Shown here: in pieces, positions 17,648-25,465 of the stretch
Layout of the letters: each line of letters opens with the position of its first letter
How positions within the stretch are numbered: position 1 is the stretch's first letter
From: CAVXDY01 sp963721335
GTDB lineage: Bacteria; Actinomycetota; Thermoleophilia; Miltoncostaeales; Miltoncostaeaceae
Assembly (NCBI GenBank): GCA_963721335.1
Contig: CAVRIV010000008.1
Location: 682,001 to 746,000, forward strand
Direction: 5' to 3'
DNA: 64,000 nt
Translations under genes and position numbers: made by a program
The notes under the pieces: generated by a model
Told to the model about the DNA's origin: nothing
Databases searched by the model: none
What the model saw: the letters and a program-made list of their open reading frames with translations, nothing else

Positions 17648-18285
17648 TGCGCATCGACACCGGGTTCGCCATCTCCCGCCCCCCGGCCGAGGCCTACCCG
17701 CTCCTGCTCGACCTCGAGCGGGTGGCCCCGTGCTTTCCGGGCGCCGAGCTCGTGGGCAGTCTCCCCGACGGCGGCCGCGAGGTGCGGGTCACGGTGCGCC
17801 TGGGGCCGATGCGGCTGGCCTACGAGGGCGAGGTGCGCATCGACGAGCGCGACGATGCCGCGCTGCGGGCCGTGATGGCGGGCAACGCCCGCGAGGCGCG
17901 CGGCGGCGGCTCCGCGTCGGCGCGCATCGCCATGCGCGTGGAGCCGTCCGGAACCGGGTCGCGGGTCGTCGCGGAGGCGGACGTCGTCCTCTCCGGCCGG
18001 GCCGCCCAGATGGGCAAGGGCATCGTGGAGGACGTCGCGCGCCGGCTCGTGGGAGAGATGGCCGGCTGCCTGGAGGCCGGCCTCGCGGCGCCGGCGCCCC
18101 GGGAGGGCGCACCGGCGAGGACCGAGCCCCCCGTGCCCGCGGAGCCGCTGCGGGGCGGGCGCCTGGTCCTCGGGATCGCCCGTGACCGCCTGCGCGACCC
18201 GCGCGTCGCCGCGGCCGCGGCGGCCGGGCTCGCGCTGCTGCTGGGGGTTGTCATGGGGTCTCGCCGAAGGAGGCGCAATGCGTGA
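17647..18285 (+). CDS. CoxG/SRPBCC-family protein with C-terminal membrane anchor
   Basis: A 212-residue protein: an N-terminal CoxG-like START/SRPBCC domain (about residues 1-150), a linker, and a C-terminal hydrophobic helix (AGLALLLGVVMG) ending in an Arg-rich tail, fitting an inner-membrane anchor. CoxG proteins accompany molybdenum hydroxylases; they have been proposed to recruit the enzyme to the membrane and link it to quinones. Its presence implies the molybdenum enzyme here passes electrons to the respiratory chain rather than to soluble NAD. It overlaps the aminotransferase gene by 8 bp. Confidence 0.85.
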   Translation: MRIDTGFAISRPPAEAYPLLLDLERVAPCFPGAELVGSLPDGGREVRVTVRLGPMRLAYEGEVRIDERDDAALRAVMAGNAREARGGGSASARIAMRVEPSGTGSRVVAEADVVLSGRAAQMGKGIVEDVARRLVGEMAGCLEAGLAAPAPREGAPARTEPPVPAEPLRGGRLVLGIARDRLRDPRVAAAAAAGLALLLGVVMGSRRRRRNA

Positions 18286-19468
18286 ACCGAGCTTCACCCT
18301 GACGGCCGGGCCGACCGGCGCCTGGCCGAGCGTCCAGGCGGCCATGGGTGCGCCGCTGGTCTACGACTACGACCCGGTGTTCCTGGAGAGGTTCGCGCGC
18401 ACCGAGCGGAAGGTGGCACAGCTCTTCCGCACCTCGGGCGACGTGGTGCTGATGCAGGGCGAGGCCGTGCTCGGCCTCGAGGCGGCCGCGCGGGCGCTGG
18501 TGCGCCCCGGCATGACCGCGCTCAACCTCGTCTCCGGTGTGTACGCCAAGTGGTTCGGCCTGTGGCTGGCCGAGTACGGCGCAGAGCTGATCGAGGTGGA
18601 GGTCCCGTACGACGAGGCCGTCGACCCGGCCGCCGTGGCCCGCGCCCTCGCGGACCATCCGGAGACCTCCCTCGTGGCCGTGGTGCACTCGGAGACGCCG
18701 TCCGGCGTGCTCAACCCCCTTCGCGAGATCGCGGAGGTGGTGCGGGCCCACGGCGCCCTGATGGTCGCCGACGTGGTCTCCTCGCTGGGCGGCGAGGAGC
18801 TGGACGTGGACGGCTGGGGCCTGGACCTCTGCGTCGCCGGTCCCCAGAAGTGCCTCGCGGGCCCCCCGGGGATGTCGCTCGTCTCGGTCAGCGACCGGGC
18901 CTGGGACGCGATCCGCGCGAACCCGGCGGCCCCGCGCGGATCCTTCCTGTCGCTCCTCGACTGGAAGGACCGCTGGATCGACGGCGGCCGGACGGGATTC
19001 CCCTACACCCCGTCGGTCGTCGATGTCGCGGGCGTCGAGGCGGCCTGCGACGTGGTCCTCGGGATGGGGCTGGACGCGTCGATCGCGATGCACCGCCGCG
19101 CGGCCCGCGCGGCCCGTGCCGGCGTGCAGGGGATGGGGCTCGGGCTCTGGGCCCGCGATCCGTCCTTCGCCGCCTCCTGCGTGACCGCCGTCGCAGTGCC
19201 GGACGGCGTTGACACCCTCGGGGTGCTGGCCCACATCCGCGAGCGCTACGGGGTGATGCTCTCCCCCGGCTACGGCGAGCTGAAGGAGCGCCTCATCCGG
19301 CTCGGCCACATGGGGCCGGCGGCCGCCTCGCTCACCCCCGTCGTCGCGGTCGCCGCGCTCGGCCGCGGGATGGCGGACCTCGGCGTGGACGTGCGGGTCG
19401 GCGACGGGCTCGAGGCCGCCCTCGAGGTCCTCGCGGCCGACGACGCACTGGTGACGCCGGGCCCGTGA
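18278..19468 (+). CDS. Probable pyridoxamine-pyruvate aminotransferase (class V aminotransferase)
   Basis: A 396-residue fold-type I aminotransferase with the conserved Lys191 in AGPQKCLAGPPG. The substrate-site segments VYDYDPVF, GEAVLGLEAA, SGVYAKWFG and EVPYDEAVDP match what I recall of M. loti PPAT, which moves the amino group of free pyridoxamine to pyruvate to give pyridoxal and alanine. Alanine-glyoxylate and ureidoglycine-glyoxylate aminotransferases are relatives but lack the YDYDP context as far as I know. ATG 18278 follows AAGGAGG at ideal spacing. It lies between CoxG and the FAD subunit. Confidence 0.87.
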   Translation: MREPSFTLTAGPTGAWPSVQAAMGAPLVYDYDPVFLERFARTERKVAQLFRTSGDVVLMQGEAVLGLEAAARALVRPGMTALNLVSGVYAKWFGLWLAEYGAELIEVEVPYDEAVDPAAVARALADHPETSLVAVVHSETPSGVLNPLREIAEVVRAHGALMVADVVSSLGGEELDVDGWGLDLCVAGPQKCLAGPPGMSLVSVSDRAWDAIRANPAAPRGSFLSLLDWKDRWIDGGRTGFPYTPSVVDVAGVEAACDVVLGMGLDASIAMHRRAARAARAGVQGMGLGLWARDPSFAASCVTAVAVPDGVDTLGVLAHIRERYGVMLSPGYGELKERLIRLGHMGPAAASLTPVVAVAALGRGMADLGVDVRVGDGLEAALEVLAADDALVTPGP

Positions 19469-20328
19469 GGCTCCCGCCGTTCGAGATCCACACGCCGGCC
19501 ACGCTGGACGAGGCCGGCGCCCTGATGGAGCGGCTGGGCGACGACGCCGTGCTGTACGCGGGCGGGACGGAGCTCCTGCTCGTGATGAAGCTGGGCTTCG
19601 CCGACCACGGGCACGTGGTCGACGTCAAGGGCATCGCCGAGCTCCGGCGCCTGGAGCTGGACGGCGACGAGCTCGTGATCGGGGGCGGCGTGACCCACCG
19701 CGCGATCGAGCGTTCTCCCCTGGTGCGCGAGCGCTGGCCCGCGCTGGCGGCGATGACGGCCGGCGTCGCCAACGTGCGCGTCCGCGGCGCCGGGACGCTG
19801 GGCGGCAACCTCGCGTTCGCCGATCCGCACTCGGATCCCGCGACCTTCCTGCTCGCCGCCGACGCGCAGATCGAGGTCTGGGGGCCGGCGGGGGCCAGGA
19901 CCGTCCCGATCGACGGCTTCGTCCTGAGCGCCTACCTGACCGCGCTGAAGCCGGGGGAGCTCATCACGGCCGTCCGCGTGCCATCGCTCGCGGCGGGGAC
20001 GGGGGTCGCCCACCGGAAGATCGCGTTCCACGAGCGCCCCGCCGCCACCGTGACCTGCATCGTCCACGCCGCCGACGGGGTCGTGGACGAGGCCCACATC
20101 GCGGTCGGCTCCGTCGGGCTGACGCCCGCACGGCTCCGCGCCGCCGAGGACGCCCTCGTCGCGGGCGCCTCGGCCGACGAGCTGGAGCGCCTGGCGCGCG
20201 ACGGCTGCGACCCCACCGAGGACGCCAACGGGGCGGTCGACTACAAGCGCCACCTGGTGGGGGTGCTGGTCCGACGCACGGCGGCCGAGGCTCGTGCGCG
20301 GGCGGGGGGAGGCGACCCCTCCGGGTGA
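19465..20328 (+). CDS. Molybdenum hydroxylase FAD subunit
   Basis: A 287-residue FAD-binding subunit of the xanthine dehydrogenase/CoxM family: AGGTELLLVMKLG and TLGGNLAFADPHSDPATFLLA bind FAD, followed by the CO_deh_flav_C domain. It should complete the enzyme whose molybdenum and [2Fe-2S] subunits are encoded leftward at 6091-8789; no other large or small subunit is in the window. Start GTG 19465 overlaps the aminotransferase stop (GTGA) and the stop overlaps the next GTG in the same way. Confidence 0.92.
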   Translation: MRLPPFEIHTPATLDEAGALMERLGDDAVLYAGGTELLLVMKLGFADHGHVVDVKGIAELRRLELDGDELVIGGGVTHRAIERSPLVRERWPALAAMTAGVANVRVRGAGTLGGNLAFADPHSDPATFLLAADAQIEVWGPAGARTVPIDGFVLSAYLTALKPGELITAVRVPSLAAGTGVAHRKIAFHERPAATVTCIVHAADGVVDEAHIAVGSVGLTPARLRAAEDALVAGASADELERLARDGCDPTEDANGAVDYKRHLVGVLVRRTAAEARARAGGGDPSG

Positions 20329-21836
20329 GCCGGTCCGCGGACGTCCTCGTGGTGGGGGCGGGATCCGCGGGATGCGTCCTGGCCGCGCGTCTGAGCGAGG
20401 ACCCGGGGTGCCGGGTGCGCCTGGTGGAGGCCGGCGGGCCCCCGGCCGATCCCCGCCTGGCGGACCCCCTCCAGTGGCCCTTCCTCGACGGGGGGCCCTT
20501 CGACTGGGGCCACCGCACGACGCCGCAGCCCGGCACCGCCGGGCGGGCCCACGCCTGGCCGCGCGGCAGGGTGCTGGGAGGGTCCAGCCAGCTTCACGCC
20601 ATGGCCCACGTGCGCGGCCACCCCGCCGACTTCGACGCGTGGGCCGACGCGGCCGGGCCCGGCTGGTCGTACGCGGCGCTCCTCCCCCGTTTCATCCGCT
20701 CCGAGGCCTTCTCCGGCGGCGCGTCGGAGCACCACGGAGCGGACGGCCCGATGCCCGTCTGGTTGCCCGACCGCCTGCATCCGGTGGCCGAGGCGTACAT
20801 GCTGGCCGCCGAGGAGGCCGGCTACGCGCCGTCGGGCGACCACAACGGCCCGCGCATGGAGGGGCCCGCGCGCAACAGCCTCATGATCCGCGACGGCAGG
20901 AGGGTCAGCGTCTACGACGCCTATCTCGAGCCCGTGCGCGCACGCCCGAACCTCGAGGTCGTCACGGACGCCCTCGTCGACCGGGTCGTGGTCTCGCAGG
21001 GGCGCGCGACGGGCCTCGAGGCCGTCATCGCCGGCAGGCGGCGGGTGCTCCCCGCCGGGACGATCGTCCTCGCCGCCGGGGCGGTGTCCTCCCCGCTCAT
21101 CCTGATGCGCTCGGGCATCGGCGCCCCCGGCGATCTCGCGCCGCACGGCCTGGCCTGCACGGTGGAGCTGCCGGCGGTGGGGCGCAACCTGCACGATCAC
21201 CTTCTGGCGGCCGGCAACGTCTACCGTGCGCGGCGCCCGGTGCCGCCGTCCCGGCTGCAGCATTCCGAGTCGCTGCTGTACGTCAACGATGCGGGCGGCC
21301 CGGCGCCGGACATCGTCACGACCTGCGTGCTGTTGCCCGCGGTGAGCGACTGCTTCACCCGGCCGGACGTCGGGACCTGCTTCACCCTCATGTTCGGCGT
21401 GTGCCACCCGCGCAGCCGGGGCCGGATCGCGCTCGGCGGCCCCGGGCCGCTCGACCCACCCCTGATCGACCCCGGGTACCTCTCCGCCGAGGAGGATCGC
21501 GAGCGCTTCCGCGCGGCGCTGCGCCTCGCGCGCCGGGTGGCCGGTGGCACCGCCCTGGATGAGTGGCGCGAGGAGGAGCTGCTGCCGGGCCCCGGCGTGC
21601 AGGACGACCGGGACGTCGACGCGTTCGTCGCCCGGGCGGCCGTGACGCACCACCACCCGGTCGGCACCTGCGCGATGGGCCGCGACCCGCTCGCCTCGGT
21701 CGTCGGCGGCGACCTGCGCGTGCACGGGGTCGAGGGGCTGGTCGTGGCGGACGCCTCCGTCATCCCGGTCATCACCACCGGCCCGATCCATGCCGCGATC
21801 CTGGCGATCGCCGAGCGGGCGGCCGAGCTGATCTGA
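20325..21836 (+). CDS. GMC-family FAD oxidoreductase, probable pyridoxine 4-oxidase or 4-pyridoxate dehydrogenase
   Basis: A 503-residue glucose-methanol-choline oxidoreductase: ADP-binding VLVVGAGSAGCVLAARL, FAD loop LGGSSQLHAMAHVRGHPADF, catalytic His cluster in THHHPVGTCAMG and the C-terminal GPIHAAILAIAERA with a His at the usual Asn/His position. Two B6-catabolic enzymes are reported in this family: pyridoxine 4-oxidase (pyridoxine to pyridoxal) and the dehydrogenase oxidising the 5-hydroxymethyl of 4-pyridoxate. Only one GMC gene is present, so it may do either. GTG 20325 overlaps the preceding stop. Confidence 0.85.
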   Translation: MSRSADVLVVGAGSAGCVLAARLSEDPGCRVRLVEAGGPPADPRLADPLQWPFLDGGPFDWGHRTTPQPGTAGRAHAWPRGRVLGGSSQLHAMAHVRGHPADFDAWADAAGPGWSYAALLPRFIRSEAFSGGASEHHGADGPMPVWLPDRLHPVAEAYMLAAEEAGYAPSGDHNGPRMEGPARNSLMIRDGRRVSVYDAYLEPVRARPNLEVVTDALVDRVVVSQGRATGLEAVIAGRRRVLPAGTIVLAAGAVSSPLILMRSGIGAPGDLAPHGLACTVELPAVGRNLHDHLLAAGNVYRARRPVPPSRLQHSESLLYVNDAGGPAPDIVTTCVLLPAVSDCFTRPDVGTCFTLMFGVCHPRSRGRIALGGPGPLDPPLIDPGYLSAEEDRERFRAALRLARRVAGGTALDEWREEELLPGPGVQDDRDVDAFVARAAVTHHHPVGTCAMGRDPLASVVGGDLRVHGVEGLVVADASVIPVITTGPIHAAILAIAERAAELI

Positions 21837-21854
21837 GTCCCGCAGAAGGGGAGC

Positions 21855-24188
21855 TCAGCGGACGAGGTCCACGGCCGAGCCGACGATGGTGTCGACGTCC
21901 AGCCCGTGGTGGCGGTACAGATCGTCGAGATCGCCGGACTGGCCGAAGCCGGTCACGCCGAGGCACGCGATCGGCGCCGGCCGCGACCCGGCGAGGAACG
22001 CGAGCGCGGATGGGTGGCCGTCGATGACCGTCACCATGGGCACGGACGATTCCGGCGGCAGCAGGTCGTCGAGTCGCTCCCGGGCGTCGCTGAGGCCCCG
22101 GCGGGCCTGGAGGGAGCGGAAGACGAGGTCCGGGCTGGTGAGGCAGACGACCTCGGCCGGGATGCCGAAGCCGGTCAGGACGCGGCCGGCCTCGATCACC
22201 TCGGCCATCACGGCGCCGACGCCCACGAGCGTGATCCCGGGCTCCTCCCCCTCGAGGCGGGAGTCGTGCAGGCGGTAGCCGCCCGACAGCACCTGGGTCC
22301 GGCGCGCCGCGCGCGCCTCATCGTCCTCCGGCACACCCGCCAGCGACTGGTTGACCGGCCGCGTCGACAGGCGGAAGTAGGCCGACTCCCCATCCGGCCG
22401 TCCCAGCCGCCCCATCGCGTTGAGGAGGGTCCACTCGAGGTCCTGGGCGAAGGCGGGCTCCCAGGCGACGCAGCCGGGCTGGGCGATGCCGATCGATGGC
22501 GTCAGGATCGATTGGTGGGCGCCGCCCTCCGGCGCCAGGCTGATCCCCGACGGCGTCCCCACCAGGATGGACTGCCCGCCGGCGTAGATGCCGAACGACC
22601 AGGGCTCGAGCGCGCGCCCGACGAACGGGTCGTAGACCGTGCCGATCGGGATGAGGGGCCGGCCGCATCGCGCCCAGGTCAGGCCCAGCTCGCCGAGCAG
22701 GCCGACGAGGTTGGTCTCGGCGATGCCCAGCTCGATGTGATTGCCGTGGTCGTCCTCGCGCCACCTGATCAGCGTCTCCTCGTCGCCCGCGAACCAGTCC
22801 ACCCGGTCGCCGAGCGCCCAGACGCCCGCATGGTTGATCCACCCGCCCAGGTTGGTGGAGGTGGCGACGTCCGGGCTCACGGTGACCACGCGCTCGGCCA
22901 CGGCGGGTGCGCTGCGGTGAAGCTCTCCCAACAGGCGCCCGAGCGCCTGCTGGGTCGAGATCTTCCCACGGTGCCGGCGGTTCAGATCGGGGGGGACCGG
23001 CACCGGAGGCTCGAGCGGCAGCGCGGGACGCTCGAGCCGCTCGCGCGCCTGCGCGCACAGCCGCGCCTCCTCGGAGTCCGGCGCGAACCCGGCCCAGGGG
23101 TCGCCCGGATCGCAGCCCAGGTGCGCGGCCAGCTCGCCCATCTGATCGGGGGTCAGGAGGGCCGAGTGGTTGGCCGGGTGGCCCTCGGTCGGCAACCGCC
23201 ATCCCTTGAGCGTGTACGCGAACACGATCACCGGGCGGTCGGTGATCGCGTCGGCCTCCCCGTAGGCGGCGAGCAGCGACCCGAGGTCGTGACCGCCCAG
23301 GTCCCGGACGGCCCGCGAGAGCGCGGCGGCGTCCAGGTCGCCGACGAGCCGGGCGATGGCGCGCCGCCCGCGCGCCGTCCCGGGAAGCCGCTCCCGCAGG
23401 TGGGCGTCGTCGGCGCGCAGGAGGCTCTGGTACTCCTCGTTGCTCATGTCGTCGATGCGGGCCCGCAGGCCCTCGCCCCCGGGGCGCTCGAACAGCTCGC
23501 GCAGCCAGCGCCCGTACTTGACCGTGATGCAGTGCCATCCGGCCGCCACGAACATGTCGCGGATGCGGCCCGCGGCGATGTCGGGCACCACGCGGTCGAG
23601 CGACTGCCGGTTGAGGTCGACGATCCACATCACCTCGCCGAGACGGGCGACCATCGGGTCGACCAGGGCCTCCCAGATCGCGCCCTCGTCGATCTCCGCG
23701 TCCCCGATGAGGGCGATCTGGCGGCCCCCCAGGGGGATCGGGAAGTGGCCGGCCGTGTACCGGTGCGCCAGCGCCGCCCAGAGGGTCGCCGTGGCCCCGA
23801 TTCCGACCGAGCCGGTCGAGAAGTCCACCGGGTCCGGGTCCTTCACGCGGCTCGGGTAGCTCTGCAGGCCGCCGAACTGGCGCAGGGTCTCGAGGTCGGA
23901 CCGCTCCAGATGCCCGAGCAGGTAGTTGATGGCGTGCAGCACCGGCGAGGCGTGGGGCTTCACCGAGACGCGATCCGGGGCCGCGAGGTACCGGAACCAG
24001 AGCGCGGTCATGATGCTGACCATCGAGGCGCTCGACCCCTGGTGCCCGCCGACCTTGACCCCCGAGGTGTTGGGGCGGGTCGAGTTGGCGTGGTCCACCA
24101 TCGCCACGGCCAGCCACAGAACGCGTTCCTCGACCCGCCTCAGCCTTGCGAGGTCGTGTTCCGTGAGGGTCTGCGATGCGGTGGCCAT
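21855..24188 (-). CDS. AceE/transketolase-like thiamine-diphosphate enzyme
   Basis: A 777-residue protein with the layout of homodimeric pyruvate dehydrogenase E1 and transketolase: an N-terminal ThDP/Mg domain (GDAEIDEGAIWEALVDPM ... DLNRQSLD), a middle pyrimidine-binding domain (GIAETNLVGLLGELGL) and a C-terminal domain. No E2 or E3 gene is near, so it is a stand-alone decarboxylase or ketol transferase rather than part of a normal complex. It converges with the GMC gene 18 bp away and follows the SemiSWEET gene by 12 bp in the same direction. Substrate unknown. Confidence 0.8.
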   Translation of the reverse strand: MATASQTLTEHDLARLRRVEERVLWLAVAMVDHANSTRPNTSGVKVGGHQGSSASMVSIMTALWFRYLAAPDRVSVKPHASPVLHAINYLLGHLERSDLETLRQFGGLQSYPSRVKDPDPVDFSTGSVGIGATATLWAALAHRYTAGHFPIPLGGRQIALIGDAEIDEGAIWEALVDPMVARLGEVMWIVDLNRQSLDRVVPDIAAGRIRDMFVAAGWHCITVKYGRWLRELFERPGGEGLRARIDDMSNEEYQSLLRADDAHLRERLPGTARGRRAIARLVGDLDAAALSRAVRDLGGHDLGSLLAAYGEADAITDRPVIVFAYTLKGWRLPTEGHPANHSALLTPDQMGELAAHLGCDPGDPWAGFAPDSEEARLCAQARERLERPALPLEPPVPVPPDLNRRHRGKISTQQALGRLLGELHRSAPAVAERVVTVSPDVATSTNLGGWINHAGVWALGDRVDWFAGDEETLIRWREDDHGNHIELGIAETNLVGLLGELGLTWARCGRPLIPIGTVYDPFVGRALEPWSFGIYAGGQSILVGTPSGISLAPEGGAHQSILTPSIGIAQPGCVAWEPAFAQDLEWTLLNAMGRLGRPDGESAYFRLSTRPVNQSLAGVPEDDEARAARRTQVLSGGYRLHDSRLEGEEPGITLVGVGAVMAEVIEAGRVLTGFGIPAEVVCLTSPDLVFRSLQARRGLSDARERLDDLLPPESSVPMVTVIDGHPSALAFLAGSRPAPIACLGVTGFGQSGDLDDLYRHHGLDVDTIVGSAVDLVR

Positions 24189-24200
24189 CGGCCCAATGAT

Positions 24201-24488
24201 CTACAGGACGGTGGCTCGATCGTGGGGCCGGTGGCGGACCGCGACCGCCAGCCACACGGCGTTGACCGCGAGGGCGATGACGTTGCTGACGACCAGCGGC
24301 ACCGAGTCGACCGCCAGGCCGTAGACGAGCCAGAGCCCGAAGCCCACGCAGAGGATCCCGATCTGGAGGGCCGAGACCCCCAGCGAGGATCGTTCCTTCC
24401 GGATGCGCTGGATCTGGAGCACGGGCGAGATCCCCATCGCCACCCCCCACACCGTGGTGACCGCCGCGATCAGCTCAACCGTGGACAG
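24201..24488 (-). CDS. SemiSWEET-type small sugar transporter
   Basis: About 95 residues with three hydrophobic helices and the PQ-loop-like pattern STVELIAAV...SPVLQIQRIRKERSSLGVS, then LQIGILCVGFGLWLVYGL and PLVVSNVIALAVNAVWLA. SemiSWEETs dimerise to transport sugars. The family N-terminus (VELIAA) lies upstream of the first GTG (24452); in frame there is only CTG at 24488, preceded by GGAGGGG 7 bases away, so I prefer this rare start. Alternatively the protein starts at GTG 24452 and lacks its first residues. Confidence 0.75.
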   Translation of the reverse strand: MSTVELIAAVTTVWGVAMGISPVLQIQRIRKERSSLGVSALQIGILCVGFGLWLVYGLAVDSVPLVVSNVIALAVNAVWLAVAVRHRPHDRATVL

Positions 24489-24537
24489 GGACGGTCCCCT
24501 CCAGGTGCACGTGCAGCTCGAACTTGGGAAAGGTCAC
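24475..24537 (-). pseudogene. N-terminal remnant resembling adenosine deaminase
   Basis: A 20-codon frame starting GTG 24537 behind a strong GAGGAGGA ribosome site. It encodes PKFELHVHLEGTV, the hallmark N-terminus of adenosine deaminase-family amidohydrolases, including the HxH metal ligands, then stops at TGA. Nothing downstream continues the enzyme; the SemiSWEET frame overlaps instead. Either a deletion scar of an adenosine deaminase gene or a chance match used as a leader for the transporter. Confidence 0.5.
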
Positions 24538-24585
24538 CAGCGATTCCTCCTCGGATGTGCGGGGCCGTGCCGCGTTCCGAGGCGG

Positions 24586-24696
24586 TCAGTCGCGCAGGTC
24601 GCCCCGCTCCCGGTCCTCGCCGTAGAGGGAGCCCACGCCGGCCGCCGGCGTCAGGGACCAGCGGACGGTGGCTGTGACACGTCTGGCGGAGGACAT
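24586..24696 (-). CDS. Possible small ORF (36 residues)
   Basis: ATG 24696 opens a 36-codon frame (MSSARRVTATVRWSLTP start). It has no ribosome site but begins 7 bases after TAGAAT, so it fits a leaderless mRNA. It ends 48 bp before the adenosine-deaminase-like remnant. No family recognised; it may be only a transcribed leader region. Confidence 0.3.
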   Translation of the reverse strand: MSSARRVTATVRWSLTPAAGVGSLYGEDRERGDLRD

Positions 24697-24703
24697 CGCG
24701 GCG

Positions 24704-24709
24704 ATTCTA
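24704..24709 (-). promoter_or_regulatory. -10 box for leaderless start at 24696
   Basis: TAGAAT on the minus strand, 7 bases upstream of ATG 24696. It probably drives the SemiSWEET and AceE-like genes. No clear -35 is visible. Confidence 0.4.
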
Positions 24710-24788
24710 CCCGGGCCGGCGTGCGTGTGATCCCGCGCGGTGCCGGGTACCACGCTCGCGACACCGAGGACGACGAAGGGACTGGCGG

Positions 24789-24911
24789 GTGGAGATCCTG
24801 TGGACGGTGCTCGTGATCCTGATCGTGCTCGCCGTGGCCGCCGTGGTGGTGCAGCGGCGCCGGCGCTCGGGAGGAGTGATGGTCACGCGCGGCCGTCGCA
24901 GGCGGCCATGA
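24789..24911 (+). CDS. Small single-helix membrane protein (40 residues)
   Basis: GTG 24789 starts a 40-residue protein with one strongly hydrophobic helix (TVLVILIVLAVAAVVVQ) followed by a very basic Arg-rich tail, so an inner-membrane peptide with the tail inside. A GAAGGGA ribosome site precedes it, and its TGA overlaps the PRC-barrel ATG (ATGA), which supports real translation. Function unknown; it may anchor or help the PRC-barrel proteins. Confidence 0.6.
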   Translation: MEILWTVLVILIVLAVAAVVVQRRRRSGGVMVTRGRRRRP

Positions 24912-25465
24912 GCGTCCTGATGCGCTCCGGAGAGATCCGCGGCCGGCCGGTCGTCACCCTCGACACGGCCGAGGACGTCGCCGAGGTCAAGGACGTCGTC
25001 CTCTCCTACGCCACCGCGGGCCTCGTGGGCTTCACGCTCAACAAGCGCGGCTACCTCGGCTCGCCGCTGAAGGAGGTCCTGCCGTGGTCGCGGGTCGCCT
25101 CCCTGGGCCGGGACGCGGTGATGATCGCGGGCGCCGGGGCGCTCGGCGCCGACGATGCGGCGATGACCGAGGCGGGCGAGGCCGGGCAGCCCGACGTGCT
25201 CGGGGTCGCGGTCATGACCGACGACGGCACCCGCCTGGGAACCGTGGCCGACGTGATCGTCGAGATCGGCGAGACCGCCGACGTGATCGGATTCGAGGTG
25301 GAGGGACCGGAGGTGCGCCTCCTCCTCCCCATCGACGACACGATCGCCGTCTCGGGCGACACCCTCATGGTCCCCGCGGCGGCCCGGGACTTCGTGCGCG
25401 ACGACCTCTCGGGCTTCGGCAGCGCCGTCGCCGACTTCCGCGCCCGCCTTCGGAGCCCGGCGTGA
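24908..25465 (+). CDS. PRC-barrel domain protein 1
   Basis: A 185-residue soluble protein with two PRC-barrel-like repeats (MRSGEIRGRPVVTL...AEVKDVVLSY; GVAVMTDDGTRLGTVADVIVEIGE). PRC barrels occur in RimM, photosynthetic reaction centre H subunit and membrane-associated stress proteins and mediate protein contacts. It is the middle gene of a three-gene overlapping unit with the small membrane protein and the second PRC-barrel gene. No enzymatic motif is visible. Confidence 0.8.
   Translation: MSVLMRSGEIRGRPVVTLDTAEDVAEVKDVVLSYATAGLVGFTLNKRGYLGSPLKEVLPWSRVASLGRDAVMIAGAGALGADDAAMTEAGEAGQPDVLGVAVMTDDGTRLGTVADVIVEIGETADVIGFEVEGPEVRLLLPIDDTIAVSGDTLMVPAAARDFVRDDLSGFGSAVADFRARLRSPA

Noticed and set aside
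6091..20328. Aerobic CO dehydrogenase (CoxL, CoxS, CoxM, CoxG)
   Set aside because: All subunit types and CoxG are present, but the large subunit lacks the AYxCSFR active-site motif; its loop reads AGSYRAFG. The neighbours are pyridine-catabolic.
12793..20328. Purine degradation locus (nucleoside importer, xanthine dehydrogenase, ureidoglycine-type aminotransferase)
   Set aside because: No urate, allantoin or ureidoglycolate enzymes are present, and the aminotransferase carries pyridoxamine-pyruvate-type segments.
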